DNA of 64,000 bases, from NCBI GenBank assembly GCA_023374045.1, contig CM041779.1, forward strand, positions 372,001 through 436,000. Reading direction: 5' to 3'. Of this stretch, positions 34,641-46,691 are shown in pieces. This DNA is from Limonium bicolor (Eukaryota; Streptophyta; Magnoliopsida; Caryophyllales; Plumbaginaceae). Made by a program: the position numbers and the translations under genes. The notes beneath the pieces are model-generated. The model was not told the DNA's origin. It did not search any database and worked only from the letters and a program-made list of their open reading frames with translations. Numbering within the stretch: the stretch's first letter is position 1; the number at the start of each line of letters is the position of its first letter.

Positions 34641-34811
34641 AGAAAGATAAGCTCTGACTTCTCTCTTCTCAAATCAAATTCTCTATCCTTGTATTCATCT
34701 TCTATCCTACAATATCAATTCAAGATTAACTCTTAAGTGAGTTTCAATATTCAATATCTTATGTTCATGTTTCTTTAATTTCAAGTTATTTATTTAATTT
34801 CTGCGCTTTCG

Positions 34812-34814
<3 letters not shown>

Positions 34815-34851
<37 letters not shown>
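34815..34851 (+). repeat. TA microsatellite at the pararetrovirus right end
   Basis: About eighteen TA repeats separate virus-like sequence on the left from Athila-type 3' tail sequence on the right. Pararetroviral integrations are reported to favour such repeats in plants (from memory). Confidence 0.85.
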
Positions 34852-34853
<2 letters not shown>

Positions 34854-34859
34854 AAAAAA

Positions 34860-36147
34860 AGAAAAGAAGAAAGAAGAGGAAGGAGGTAATTGTACCTGTG
34901 CTATTAACGCAACGCTTCCTAGCGTTATTTTGGTATTTGACAGTGTGTGTAGGTAAACTGTTTGTTGCAATCACTCCAAGCTGAACCCTTGCTTAGACTC
35001 AAGTGTGAGGATCATCGACCCCACCGCCAATGCCTTAAGTGTGAGGAAGGGCACCTTCCTCAATCTCACGATATCAGGGGAGTCTCAGTTCCTTTATTTT
35101 TACTATTTATGTTCAGCCACTCGTGCTTTAACAGTTGATTGATTAGGTCCATAGCGTCCTAAATGAATCCTTCATGAGTCTGGCATATTTTGAAAGGTCT
35201 TTTCTTGATTATTTTATGAACAATGAGGACATTGCTCCTCTTAAGTGTGAGGAAGTTTTGACCTTTCCCTGAAAATATGCCAGTAGTACCTAATGCCACA
35301 CTTGATTTTTATTGTTCTCTAATTACAATAGTAAGCTTCTCTAAAGGCCAATACATGTTGGATTCTCGGGCTAAAATTTTTTGTGGAAGTTTTAGAAATC
35401 AAGCCTGATGACAACCTCAAGAATCGTTCTGCTTGACGTTGTTTATATGTATCAATTTCTTTCTTCAAAATTAAATCCATTTTCACTGAAATCTGGTGGA
35501 TAAGCTGATTGTGGAAATTGAACTACCTTAGCTTGGTAATCATGGGACTAAGTGAAAGTTTGGTATGGAAAGGATAAGGCAAGGTACTCCTCTGATCATA
35601 TAATGAAGTTTTCTGAACCAAAACAGGCCTCGTTCACTCGGTTATTAAGTCCTTAGGGGTGCCTCATCACCCATCTACCTAAGGTCTTGTGATCTGGGAT
35701 AGAAGGCCCAAAGCCGCTACATGGGTGAAGAGAAAAGTCTGGGGGGATGAAACAAATTGTGCGAACAAGAAAAAAATGAACATGCAAAACTCTTAATGCT
35801 GAATGATTGTCACAATTTTTCATATTTTGATCATGAGTATGTGGTGTTGAAAGGTATCACGGAATAAGGTGTTACTTCACACCCCTTGTCATCCAAAGGT
35901 TAGAGAAAAGAAATTGGTGGAAGGTTCCGAGCTAATCTATGTTCAATTTTTACAATCTAACTTATCCATGCTCTTATAAAAAAAAAATTCTGTCTCACTG
36001 TTTACAAAAACCTACATCTAAGAGCAGGATTATTCTTTTGATTGCCATTTAGCTTGATTTCCTTCCACGATTGTTGAATCCCGGAGTTTGATACTGTGAC
36101 CTTAGAGAAAGTTTGTTCTTTATTTGCTTGAGGACAAGCAAAAGATA
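34860..36147 (+). other. TE5 3' non-coding tail
   Basis: No ORF of note. Three phrases close to the polypurine tract recur at about 35004 (agtgtgaggatc), 35037 (agtgtgaggaag) and 35243 (agtgtgaggaag), before the true tract at 36148. Confidence 0.55.
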
Positions 36148-36161
36148 AGTGTGAGGAAGTT
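36148..36161 (+). promoter_or_regulatory. TE5 polypurine tract
   Basis: aagtgtgaggaagt lies immediately before the LTR start TGATAAGTGC at 36162. Confidence 0.8.
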
Positions 36162-36437
36162 TGATAAGTGCGAAATATATAGACTTTTAAGGGTTTAATT
36201 ACCTTATTAATTTGCAGTATGTTAAGTAATATTTCTCACTTATCTTACATTTTTCCTAGATTTATGTTTTGGTATGAACTGATATATTATATGTGTTAAA
36301 TGTATGAAAAAGCTATATAAATGGATAGATGATCTCATGAGCTTTCCAACGCAACAAACGGCGAGTAAAACGGAATTATAACGAAGAATGTGGAGCCGGT
36401 TGAAGATGGCACGAAAATAGAAAAAAAGACACAAGTG

Positions 36438-36666
36438 TGTCCGCATGTATTTGTGCGGTCGGAGGCGCGGACGACTCATACGAGTCCGCATGAGTTGAAG
36501 CGGTTGCTGGCGCGGACTGAAGGTGAGTCCGCCTGACTTGGAGCGGACAGATAGGCGGACGGAACAAGAGGCGCAGACAGCAACTTCGTCCGCATGATTT
36601 CGCGCGGACAAGGAGGCGGACAGAAGACACGTCCGCATGAAGAGGCGCGGACGCAGAAGCGGACGT
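36438..36666 (+). repeat. TE5 LTR: gtccgc/gcggac palindromic array
   Basis: About fifteen gtccgc or gcggac words in both orientations lie 230-460 bases upstream of the TATA box. Pairs such as actcatacgagt also form small palindromes. TE4 has an equivalent array at the same relative place with different flanking words (gtccggcc). Confidence 0.75.
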
Positions 36667-36898
36667 GACTAATTCATACGCGAAACAGTTTTCTTCTCCA
36701 TTTTTCCTTCTTCGCGGCGCCGCAGTTCTTCATTAATTGCAGACGCCTTCATTAATTGAGGCGGCGCCTACCTTAATTGAAGCTCTGTCTGCAATCAATT
36801 GCTCTACTCGATCAATTTTCTCGGATCTACTTACCAACTCCACCACCATCTACTCACTAGCCTGATTTCTCCGTTGTCTGCTTCTCATTTCCTCAGCC

Positions 36899-36906
36899 TA
36901 TATAAA
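36899..36906 (+). promoter_or_regulatory. TE5 LTR TATA box
   Basis: tatataaa within cctatataaaccc, followed by a C/A-rich stretch without ATG for over 80 bases, as expected for a transcribed leader. The TE4 LTR has ctatataaaccc in the matching position on the other strand. Confidence 0.7.
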
Positions 36907-38004
36907 CCCACACTCTGGTTGCTAAAAATCATTCATTCACTCATCAAACCATCAATCCATCGACCCAAATCATCACCCACACTCCCTCGCTCACGCTCAC
37001 GCTCCATTCACTTCATTTCCCTCCATCAGAAATCAACACCCATCCACTCCATTAAGTTCCCACGTAAACACATACATCCCACTTTCCATTTTATTTTCCT
37101 GTTACGCACCAGCTCTACAGAAATAAAGTTAGCAGTCGGGGCAACGCAAGACGAAGTTGAAGCGAGGAACCGGAGTGAACTTCTAAACTGGAGTTACCTC
37201 TTACCCTTACTTTAATTTATTTAATGCATTCCTTCTCTGTTATCGTTGTTTTTGTAACGATGAGCGAGTAACTATTTCAGCTTCCCGGGTTGGGAAGCGA
37301 ACCTATTTCCAAAGTTCTGTTATGTTATTCTTCAAATAAATTCTGTTAACTGCACTAGTTCAATTCCTGTCCTTCAAACGTTTTAATTATTTGGCCAGTA
37401 ATTAGAACGACCCTTGTAGTTATCTTATTAATATGCGAGAGCTGAGATAAATAACTAGACGAAGGAAGTTGAACCTAATTAACAGCTAGAAGCGTGATCC
37501 CGCCTATAGGTTAATTAGACTCCAATAGAAACTGCTCTTTATGCAATTAATTGTGTCCGGTCTAGAGCATTAGTCTGCTGCTAGGTCTAACAATTGGTTA
37601 GGATTCATTATACTTAGTCGTTAATGAATTAATTAAAGTTTCTGAGTTATTGCAGTAAAGGAAGAATTTAGTAACAGATAAAAAAGGAATAGGTAAGCAA
37701 ACAACCCGGGGTGCGCTTTTCTATTTATCACATTCACCACTCTTTAAATCCCTCTTTGTTTATTTACCTTTTAAATTGTTCTATTTTTCCTTGTAGTTTA
37801 GTTTCTTTTTTTAATCAATCAATCAAAACCGAAAAAAGTGATATTTCCTGTTTTCCTTAGTTTAACTTAATTTCCCAGTTAATCAAATATTTGTCAATTA
37901 ATTGTACGAGGTCCCTGAGATCGACAACCCCATTTAATCACTATACCCGCAAAACGATAGGTACACTGCCTATGTGGTAGAGGTAGTCACATATTTCTCC
38001 AACA

Positions 38005-38115
38005 GTTCTACATCGGTTTCATACTAATTCTTACCTCATACTCATACCAATTCTTATCTCATACCAATTATTATCTCATAATATTACCATATTCGGTCTC
38101 ATATATGGTTTTATA
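38005..38115 (-). mobile_element. Left piece of an old TE2/TE3-family remnant
   Basis: Read on the minus strand, phrases such as atgaaaccgatgt match the TE2 interior near 28815-28830. It continues across TE4 at 58957, where the target copy ttata joins the two pieces. Confidence 0.55.
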
Positions 38116-39784
38116 TGTTGGTGTAAAACCTACACTTTAATATATATAGATTTATAGCAAACTAATAGGCAAGTGCACCTAATCAGAGTAGTATAACAAG
38201 TGTCGTATTCACAGGGAGATTGTTCAGTTTTCCTAGTCTTGGTAGTTAATAAAAACAGTAAAAAGGGGGTTTAGCCGGAGGCAAGCTTGATTTGTTGTTG
38301 GATTAGTGCAAATATAATAAACAGTAAAATAAGGTAAAATAGTTGATGTGGATGGAAAAAGATATCCTAGGATAGCGGGGGAATTGCCTAAAATACTTAA
38401 ACAAACTTATAACCTTGTCTCAATTATTTATTGTCTATTAGAGTTAATAGGTGTCAGTTATGAACTCTTAGTAATAGCCTCAGTATTTTCCTGCTCATTC
38501 CGGAGTGTAAATACCAAGGTTTATTCCTTTGTGGTACTTTGACTATCTCAAAACCATATGTTGATAGTTACCATAAAAATGCAGTATTTTGTCAGATAAA
38601 GCATTTAACAATATTAGTTGAAAGGAATTAAAACAAGTTTAGTAAGTGAGACAGGTAATAAACATTTATTTAAGTAATATTAGGATCAAACCCCATCCTA
38701 GGATACAAATGAAAATTACTCAGACATTAACGGAGATAAGAAGATAGCACAGATAGAATTTGCCATTATTTTAGAGAAAGAACGGGTCTGCACTCGCTCT
38801 CACTTCTGCTGCCTCTCTTCTATTTCTTTTGTTCAGTACGTGAGTATGGAGTGTTGTGGTGTTACGGGAGAAGAAGAATGGAAGAGAATGGTGGTGTGTG
38901 GTGAGCGATGGTGTGATTTCTTCAGAGTCTCCCGTAAGTGTGGTGTGGTCATTTATGGTAAAAGGACTGGGTTTATATAGAGGCAGAGGAGAGGTTGATT
39001 GGAGACAGAGCTGGAGTTGATTGGGGACAGACGCGTGAAAGGATTCACAAGATAAGGGAGGTGCCTGATATTGTTAACGGAGTAGATGGATACGTCTATA
39101 GGCGCCGCAAAGGAAGAAGCAATTGGGGAAGACGGTCGGCGAAGGAAACCAGTCGCGACAGTTTCTGGATCTGGGTTGCATTTATTACCTGTCCGTGCTT
39201 TTTTCCACGGACTCATTTATCTCTTGTCCGTCCATTTTTCCACGGACATATTTACTTCTTGCTTCTGTCCGCCCCTTGTCCGGCCTAATCTCCGCGGACA
39301 CAATTGCCCTGTCCGGCCCTAGTTGGGCGGACGCAACCCGGACACATCCCACGTCCGGCCTTTGTTCCTCGGACAGCACACGGACACAATGACGTCCGGC
39401 CCTTGTCCGGCCCTGGTTCCGCGGACGTACCTAGCTCTGTCCGGCCTTAGTAGTGCGGACAAGACACGGACGGCTCAAGCTATGTCCGGCCTTGTTTGAG
39501 CGGACAAGACACGGACGGAAGTTTGACTTGTCCGCGAAAATTGGTTTGCCTCTAAAATATTCGTTTCAGCTCCGATTTAAGATCCGTTTGTGCCCATGCG
39601 TTTGTATTTTCGTCTACTTTGCTCCTATCTTGGTTTTTCCTCATGTTTAACCAATTAATTTGTGAGATAACCAATAAAACATAAATTAGAGGAAAACTAA
39701 GATAAGTGGAGAAATGAGCAAGAAAAGTGCTAATAATATATATGAAATACACCTATAAAACATGCTCATTTGGACACTTATCAC
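38116..39784 (-). repeat. TE4 3' LTR (left copy, 1669 bp)
   Basis: On the minus strand it runs TGATAAGTGTCC ... TTACACCAACA. It holds the TCCG/CGGA array (39191-39537) and a TATA box ctatataaaccc at 38980-38969. Confidence 0.9.
39191..39537 (-). repeat. TE4 LTR: gtccggcc/gcggac palindromic array
   Basis: About twenty gtccggcc, gcggac and acggac words lie in both orientations across 350 bases; repeated in the right LTR at 58360-58704. It is 200-550 bases upstream of the TATA box in the direction of transcription. Frames through it (Arg/Thr/Pro-rich) are not genes. Confidence 0.75.
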
Positions 39785-40986
39785 ACCCCCACACTTACCT
39801 TTTGCTTGTCCTCAAGCAAAACCATGTACCCAAGTAAGTAGGGAATGCTCAATACTAACAAATATTATTATGAAGGGTAGGATAAAGAAGTCAATAGTAC
39901 ATGATCTTAAACTTTTTGAGGAGTGTGAATCATCACCTACTGGTGGCACAGGTGTACTCAGGGTAAAAATAAAAATTAGAGTTTCGGGGTATGATCCGGA
40001 GTACTTCAATGCTTCTTATTTAAGGTGACTTTGAGAACTTTTACCACGGCCAACTTCTCTCAAGAATGGGCATTGAGGAGAAAACAAAAGGAAAAATAGA
40101 TCTATGCATTTGTTTCACTTTTGCATAAGAGATGAGAAGATAATATGTAAGCATCAAGCTTTTGTATTTAAGAACACTCAACTCTCTTTGTTGGTTACCA
40201 TGGTGTCTCGCAAGTCCCTTATTTATTTATTTTTTCTTTTTGACAGAGAAGCACCCTTTAGCAATCCCTAAGAGAGAAGACAGAAAGAACCCCTGAGTAA
40301 TAAAAATCCAACCATTTCAGATCATTTGGTCACACCGCATAAAAATGCTCCTCAAAAGTAATCAAAATGAAAAATTTTGTACCATTTATCCCACAATTCA
40401 TAACAGTATTTATTCATAAAGAGAACAACCCACATATAAAGGGTCCACGATATTGAATTTGGACAAACGCAAGATAAGGAGAGAGATTAAACATTTTAGC
40501 ACAAAATTCCACCGAAAAGGGCACACTCCCCCACACTTAAATTGAATAATGTCCTCATTGTTCACTAGAAAAACAAGGGAAAGTTTCAGAAGACCTTTTC
40601 GGTAAGTAGAGAAAATAGAAGACAACCCACAGGTCATAAATAATCATTTTAGCACAGAACCTCTCCAAAGCAGTTTATTGTAAAATAAAAGCATAATTAA
40701 AGAAACTGGTACTCCCCTGAGATTATTTTTGCTTGCGTTATAAGAGTTCCCCCACACTTGAGCTTCAGCCTCAAGTAGCGTAGCTTGGTTGCGGTGTAGA
40801 CATGAAGTTGCACCTGCATAAGACACTAGAAGCAACCAACTACAAACGGGGTTAAAATTTAGCAAAAATAAAATTTAAAGAGAACCTGATTATTAAAAGA
40901 GCATAAAAGCAAATAAAAGAAAAGTTCATCCGGGTTGCCTCCCGGGAAGCTGCCCTTGTTTAACGTCTTTAGCTAGACGTTTTGGG
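39785..40986 (-). other. TE4 3' non-coding tail
   Basis: The tail follows the protease stop and has no ORF of note. Polypurine-like agtgtggggg phrases occur near 40530 and 40750 (minus strand) before the real tract at 39785-39800. Where Athila pol should be there is nothing. Confidence 0.6.
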
Positions 40987-42719
40987 TTAGATCAAACCTG
41001 AGGGGTGGTTAGAAGGAGGAGATCCAAAGCATGACTCGATGGTATTTTTGAGTGTCCACTTGGATGCATGTTTTCCTTTCTTATCCCGCTTTTCATCAAG
41101 GATTGGTGGTGGTATCTCTTTAATGGACATTCCGTCAGGAAGGGTGACAAAGAGAAGTGGGGATGATGGTGATTGAGTGTCCCGCACAAACTTGAGATCT
41201 TTGGATTTGTTATCTGGAGATCTTCCTGATGCAAACTCCAGCTTTTCATTATAAGCTTGAAGGGTGATTATCCCCCGGGCTACCCAAATGTGCACATTGG
41301 CTGTGGCAAGGAAAGGTCGTCCAAGGATGAGAGGTGTAGTGGAGTTCTCTTCGATGTCCAAAATGACAAAATCACATGGGAAGTATAAGTGTTCCACTTT
41401 GATGATAACATCCTCCACCACTCCGCTTGGGTAAGCTGTCGAACCATCCGCCAGTTGAAGGGTCATTTTGGTCTTTTTCATTTCTCCAATTCCCAGCTTT
41501 TCGAAAGTGGAGAGGGGCATCAAATTTATGGAGGCACCCAGATCGCATAGGGAGTATGGATATGAGGTGCTACCAATTGTGACTGGAATGGTGAAGCTGC
41601 CTGGATCATTGCATTTCGAAGGTAGTGGTTGTTTCAGAATAGCTGAGCAAGCTACATTGAGAGGTATGGTACCGACTTCGGCCAATTTAGTTTTGTTGGA
41701 GATAAGGTGCTTGAGAAATTTCACGTAGTTTGGCATTTTGGCAATGAGGTCTACAAACTGTATGTTGACGTTTAGTTGTTTCAGCATTGCTAGAAACTTA
41801 CCATATTCATTATCCAATTTCTGCTTTTGGAGTCGGTTGGGAAATGGTAGAGGCGGTTCTTGTGGAGAAGGTTTTGAAGCTGATGGAATAATGAGGATGC
41901 TGGGAGATGTTTTTTCTACTGGGACCTCCACTCTTTCATCAGTATCCTCTTGGGATTCTTCTGACCTTTGCGGGATGTGAATCTCGTTGGTTTTTCTACC
42001 ACTTCTCAAGGTTATCGCCTTAACCTCTTCTTCTTCTTCTTCAAAATCGAGCTTTTCATTTTCATAGCCGGCCACCAAGTTCTTGAGATAGGTATTCTCG
42101 GACTGAATGCGCTTTTTATAGACTGTGGCGGTGCTTTCCAGTTCAGCTACATTCCTTTTGGAAGTTTCGATTGCTATTACCCACTCTTGTAGGGAAGGGT
42201 GAAGTTCTGGAACCTTAACTGTTTTAGCCACCTCCATCTTTTCTTCATTGTGTTCCTTCACATAGATGCATTTGGCTTGCTCTCTTGGATTTGGCTCAGT
42301 TTGGCTTGGGAGAGCCCCAGGCGGTCTTCGAGCAAGTTGTTCTGCAATTTGATTGAATTTACCTTCGATTTTTTGGTTGAAAGCTTCTTGTGCATAAAGC
42401 TGATTTTGAGTCATAGACATGTATCCCTTCATCATCTCTTTGAGTTCCGCGTTTGGATCAGTAGAGGATGAAGATGATTGTTGTTGTTGGTGGAAACCTG
42501 GAGGGGCACCTAGTGCTCTATAACCCATATTAGAGTTTGGTTGGGGTCTATTCCCCTGATAGGTATTGGAACTGTTGTTCTGCCCTCCTTGGTTCTGATC
42601 ATTGTTTTTCCATGAGAAATTCGGGTGATTTCTCCATGGGTAGGTGTTGTTGATATTATTGTTGTAGGAATTACCGGGGCGGTTTCCTATGAAGTGAGCA
42701 ACTTCGTACTCGCTTTTAC
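40987..42719 (-). pseudogene. TE4 gag C-terminus and aspartic protease
   Basis: This is the 3' half of the gag-protease ORF after the TE3 insertion. It begins SEYEVAHFIGNRPGNSYNNN, continues with an Asn/Gln-rich stretch and a coiled, Glu-rich segment, and then the protease with CDLGASINLMP and PLILGRPFLA. The active site reads DLG rather than DSG/DTG, which is usual for Athila proteases as I recall. The frame runs open to the stop at 40987. The first 13 bases of the computed frame lie in TE3 and are excluded. It is cut from its start and so non-functional as a polyprotein, although this half is undamaged. Confidence 0.85.
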
Positions 42720-45700
42720 TGAAATACCCCAAACCTTAATGTGTTAATTAAATGTATAATTATAAATTTCTAAGGCTAATTAAGTCCTTAAGATCATTGG
42801 TGAAGAAATGAAAACCAAAAAAAAAGAAAAAAAATGCGTAAAAGTCACAAGACGTGAAAATACGTTAATTAATTATTTTAGGAGGTACATAACCTCATTA
42901 GGGTTATAAATATATTTTATACCTTAGATACACATTAAGAGCATGTGGGAAAAATTCCGGAAGAAAACGGATCCAAACAATGCGTTAAAACGCTAACGGA
43001 GTCTAAAACGCGTTTTTCGAGAAAACCCGAAAACGTGACTTTAAACAGTTAAATGACCCCGTAAAAAAAATAATAATAGTTGATTATGTAACTAAATAAA
43101 CATTAATGGGAGATTAATAACCATTAAAATTAAAGGAATGAGAAAATTTCCGGAAAACGGTCCCGGTTAGTGATAGTGCTAAACCGGGTAAAAAACGAGC
43201 GTTTCCTGTTAAAAACGAAAACGCTCCAGCGTGTATATATTAGTGGGCCGGTTTTATTAATGTAAACAGCTCACTCACACATGACTAGTAACTAATTAAT
43301 AGAGTCAAAAAAATAATAACACTACATATACCCCACACTCTCTCTCTCTTTCCTCATTTCTCTCTTTCCTTTTCTCTTTCCTCTCTTATTTCCCTCCCAG
43401 CCAATTCCCTTCCTCCCTCTCTGCCGATGGAGTTCCCCCAACAAGCCAACAATGGCTTCTTCACTTCCTCTTCATCCTCAAGCTCCATTTGAGCTCCAAA
43501 TCAAAAACAAATTACATATTCTTCTTCCTCTCATCTTCCTCTATCATCTCTTTTCGAAATTTCAAAAGGATGAAGTTGACCTCCATGGGTTTTCCCCAAT
43601 TGAAGAGAAAATGGCACCAATGGGAAGCTTGGAGTCTCCTCTTTCTTGTAAGGTAAAAATTTCCAAGAGAAAGTCACTTTTCCTTCATCTCTTGGTGTAA
43701 TCAATTTTTCACCATTTTTGATACCTTGTTTTCTCCTTGTTCTTGAGCTCCAAATTGATCCTTCAATGGTGGAGAAGTTCCCCTCTTGATTCAAGGGTGA
43801 AAATCCCTCTTAAAAGCTTCACAAAGGTAAACCCTAACTTTGTGTTCTAGCCCTTTGATTGAATTGAAATATTCCAAGGGTTTAGATAATTAATTGAGTA
43901 TGTTTTTGTGTTCTTGGATGTTGGGATGGAGTTTGGAAACTCCATACCCTCTTAACTGATTTTGGAGAAGATGAGGAGCAAGAGGTGAATTAAGGAGGCT
44001 TGTGAAATTAAGGTAAGGAATTTACCTTGAACCTTGTTCTAAATTGTTTTAGTGTTTGGGATGGGTAAACAAATCAATGAACCCAAATTGTGGATTGAAA
44101 TATATGTGGAATGTGTTAATTGATGTTAGGAGAGGTTTGTGGATTAATGTTGAGTTGAGGGCCTTGAGAGCCAAATGTTTGGGTTGTGTTTATATTGTGT
44201 TCATGGAAATTTATGGTGATTATGTTGATGTTGATGAGATTTGAGGATTTGTAATGTGGCTAGGACCCTTGAAAGGGTGTGGCTAGATTAGGGATGAGAA
44301 GGATGTAAATTGAGGAGGATGAATGTGTAAGGTTATGGGGAGGTCATGGCAAAATTTCAATGGAAAAGGAGTGTTTGAAGATGGTTGATGGTTGAGAGAA
44401 TTTAGGTGTTGATTTGGTGATGTTTTTGGTTGATTTTAGGGTGGCTATGATGCGTTAAAACCCCGTGGAAAGTTTTCAATTGGCTATTTTGCTACTATAA
44501 GTTATGTATGTTTTGTGGGGGATTGTGGCTTGGTTCTAGTTGTTTTCCGTAATTGATTTTGCAGTTTTCGGTAGTCCGAACATGTGTCCGAACATTGAAG
44601 TTCGGACATCATACGTCGGAAAATTTTCAGACTCTCGGCTTATGTCCGAACATGCAAGGTCGGACGCATGTTCGGACCAGCCTTTGTTTTTGCATAACTT
44701 TTTTTTTTTGAACTCCGTTTTGAGTGCCGTTTGCGGCGTTGGATTCCTCTTTTAGAGTACAATCTGTTTGACATGTTTTGGCATATGTTATGTATATTTT
44801 TATCTGAAATGACCGATATTCTTTTGAACTCCATTCTTGCTCTATAAGTGTGCTTGAGCTTCTAATGATGGGGGATTGGATGGTAATGGTTTTGGATGAT
44901 GTTTAGGCTTGTTGGTGACATGTAAAGCTTAAGATTGTGTAAACAAGTGTTAGGTTGATGTGAGAGTTGTGAACTTAAGATCACAAGAGTAAAATTAAGT
45001 ATAACAGGATAACGGGGTTAACTACGGGCGCACTAGTCGTTTAACAATTGTATTGCCCGATGTTAATGGAAACAAATGTAATGTTACCAGTTGTTCAAAT
45101 ATTTTTCAAGTAAACATGTGATTGCACATTAGAGTGCACCTTCAGTGACAGGTATGGTTTTCTTGCAACCTGTGTCCTACCGGATTACACCGGCTTGTAT
45201 GCCAATGTGTTTTTTCTGTGTGTTTGCCACCTTGTAAGATAAAACATGTAATGAGTTTATAGTAATTCATATATGTGGCGTACCTAGTTTCCGATACCGT
45301 TTAACCTCGAAGTGTTAAACCTTAGTTAACTATGTCTAGGATTATATAAGAGATCAGTATTCGGATTCAACGACCCAAACCATGGGGACGTACTAACCAC
45401 GGCTATGTGTGAGTTAGTTGTATGTTGTTGTGTGTGATGTTTGTTGTAGAGGTATGAACCTCCTTTGTATGTTCTAATTCTGTTGCTGTATTACATAATG
45501 TGTTGATGTGGTAGGCTCCACAGCGGAGTCTTATTCTGTGAATATATATATATATATATTATGGGGGGAGTGAGGAATCCGGTTGTTCCGGTCGCGCGGT
45601 GTTTGGGAGTTGTTGTATACAGTTTCTTCAGCTTCCATTCTGTTGGTTGTCTTCCTTCATTGGTCTTCAATCACCCCTGAGCTTAACCAAGGCTCTTGAC

Positions 45701-46674
45701 TCACGTCTTTTGGGGATTATGTATGTTGAGTTCGGATCACTAAATCCGATCCTTCTTTATGTTAAGTTACTCGTCCGACTAACAGGACGGTAATGAGTAA
45801 TGTAAAGAGCTTATCATGAGGGTGTATTCATTCTCTAGGCTCCAAGTTAACTAACTATGTTTGGGCGGTTCCTAAGAGATCCGTACCCGTTATGTTATGT
45901 GTTATTGATGTACTACAAAGTTATTGCGAAGTGATGTTATACGTTGTTTAGAAGTGAAATATATGTGGTTCATGGATATGAATCCTAGTATGTAAAAGAG
46001 ACGTTTATGGAAACCCGATAGTGGGTAAGTGTCGTCTATTAAGGGAATAGCTTCATTGGAGGAGAAGTACTCTAGGGTTGAAGTACTCAATGAATGTATT
46101 GTTAAGTATAAATGTATGGTCCATTGTTGAGCCCATTATTGTGGATTGTTATGTAATGTGTGTTTACAGTGTACATGCATGATTTAATTATAATCAACCG
46201 CATGCCAAGACGACAAATAGTTGTGCGTGGCCCGGTAGCATGCGGGCTGCGGGATTACCATACCAGCAAAGGTGCTGAGCCCCCTGGGGGGCCACCCTTT
46301 CTTCTTTTTCCTGTTTCAGGTACAAGAACTGGAAGCCGTTCGAGAGTAGGACGGGGTAGTTGTTCGTATGTGGTTGTCATGTGAATTATTGATGTGTTGT
46401 AGGTGTAGTAAGACCGAAATTGTGTCGGCGTTAGTTGGAAGATACTCGGTACAGCAGTAATGTAAGTGTATAACGATTGTTGGACATGGAACGGAATTAA
46501 TGTGTAGTTGCTCGGGAGTTTAGTCCATCAGACCGGTACAATGTATGTATGTTAGCCTTGTTAGCCACGTGGGTGGTTAACGGCGTGTAACACCAAGGAG
46601 TTAAGCGATGTTATGGGTTGTGATTTCCGCTGCAGTTTGTTGTTAAGTATGTTATTGTTAGTTGAGGTGTTACA
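42720..46674 (+). repeat. TE3 5' LTR (3955 bp)
   Basis: It begins TGAAATACCCC and ends next to the primer site. It includes a CT-rich stretch (43336-43420), a small conserved ORF (43452-43700, starts MASSLPLHPQAPF; unrecognised) and a palindromic array at 44574-44679. A TA run lies at 45541-45559. AAGGTAA phrases resembling splice donors occur near 43652, 43826 and 44013; no matching acceptor was established. Many one-base deletions against the other copy fall in doubled bases. Confidence 0.9.
44574..44679 (+). repeat. TE3 LTR: tccgaaca/tgttcgga palindromic cluster
   Basis: Six tccgaaca, ttcggac and cgtcgga words in opposite orientations within about 105 bases, repeated at 53579-53684 in the 3' LTR. 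It lies just upstream of a segment (ttgtttggtgacatg) also found after the array in TE2, so the two arrays hold equivalent places though their words differ. Confidence 0.75.
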
Positions 46675-46679
46675 AAAAG

Positions 46680-46691
46680 TGGTATCAGAGC
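46680..46691 (+). other. TE3 primer-binding site, initiator Met tRNA type
   Basis: TGGTATCAGAGC five bases after the LTR end. The bases atcagagcga and tcgctctgat around the loop agta form a perfect 10-bp stem, as in TE2. Confidence 0.92.

Larger units (their letters stand above)
30778..34814 (+). mobile_element. Endogenous pararetrovirus fragment (Caulimoviridae), degenerate
   Basis: The fragment starts at the gap inside the reverse transcriptase region. It continues with RNase H, a second broken ORF, a third ORF and a TATA promoter with leader-like sequence, and ends at a TA microsatellite. RT-RNase H at the end of a polyprotein followed by a short overlapping ORF fits Caulimoviridae. The extra ORF and TA-repeat neighbourhood recall florendovirus-type integrations, from memory and uncertain. 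Movement protein, coat protein and protease are not present in the visible part. The coding regions carry several frameshifts, so it is a relic rather than an intact provirus. Confidence 0.85.
34852..38004 (+). mobile_element. TE5: 3' part of an Athila-like element (tail and LTR)
   Basis: A non-coding tail (34852-36147) leads to a polypurine tract and a 1843-bp LTR. The tail has phrases shared with the minus-strand tail of TE4, including aacaatgaggacatt and aagtgtg(a/g)gg, and ends gaggacaagcaaaag before the tract, typical of Athila 3' regions. No gag-pol or second LTR is visible to the left, where the pararetrovirus and the gap lie. The bases after the LTR are gttct, a possible target copy that cannot be paired. 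Confidence 0.75.
36162..38004 (+). repeat. TE5 LTR (1843 bp)
   Basis: It begins TGATAAGTGC and ends TCTCCAACA, matching the ends of the TE4 LTR (TGATAAGTGT ... CACCAACA). It contains a TCCGC/GCGGA array at 36438-36666 and a TATA box tatataaa at 36899-36906 followed by a C/A-rich leader, so U3 and the R start are visible. The bases after 38004 are not a primer site, so this is a 3' LTR or a solo LTR. Confidence 0.8.

Noticed and set aside
34600..34815. Search for a tRNA-Met primer site in the pararetroviral leader
   Set aside because: No TGGTATCAGAGC-like sequence was found, so no primer site is annotated.
39086..39392. Several ORFs across the TE4 LTR array (also 58030-58560)
   Set aside because: They translate the TCCG/CGGA palindromic array in different frames and lack domains.
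43452..43700. 82-codon ORF starting MASSLPLHPQ in the TE3 LTR (also 52444-52695)
   Set aside because: Conserved only between the two LTRs of one element and without a recognisable domain; kept as a note under the LTR rather than as a gene.
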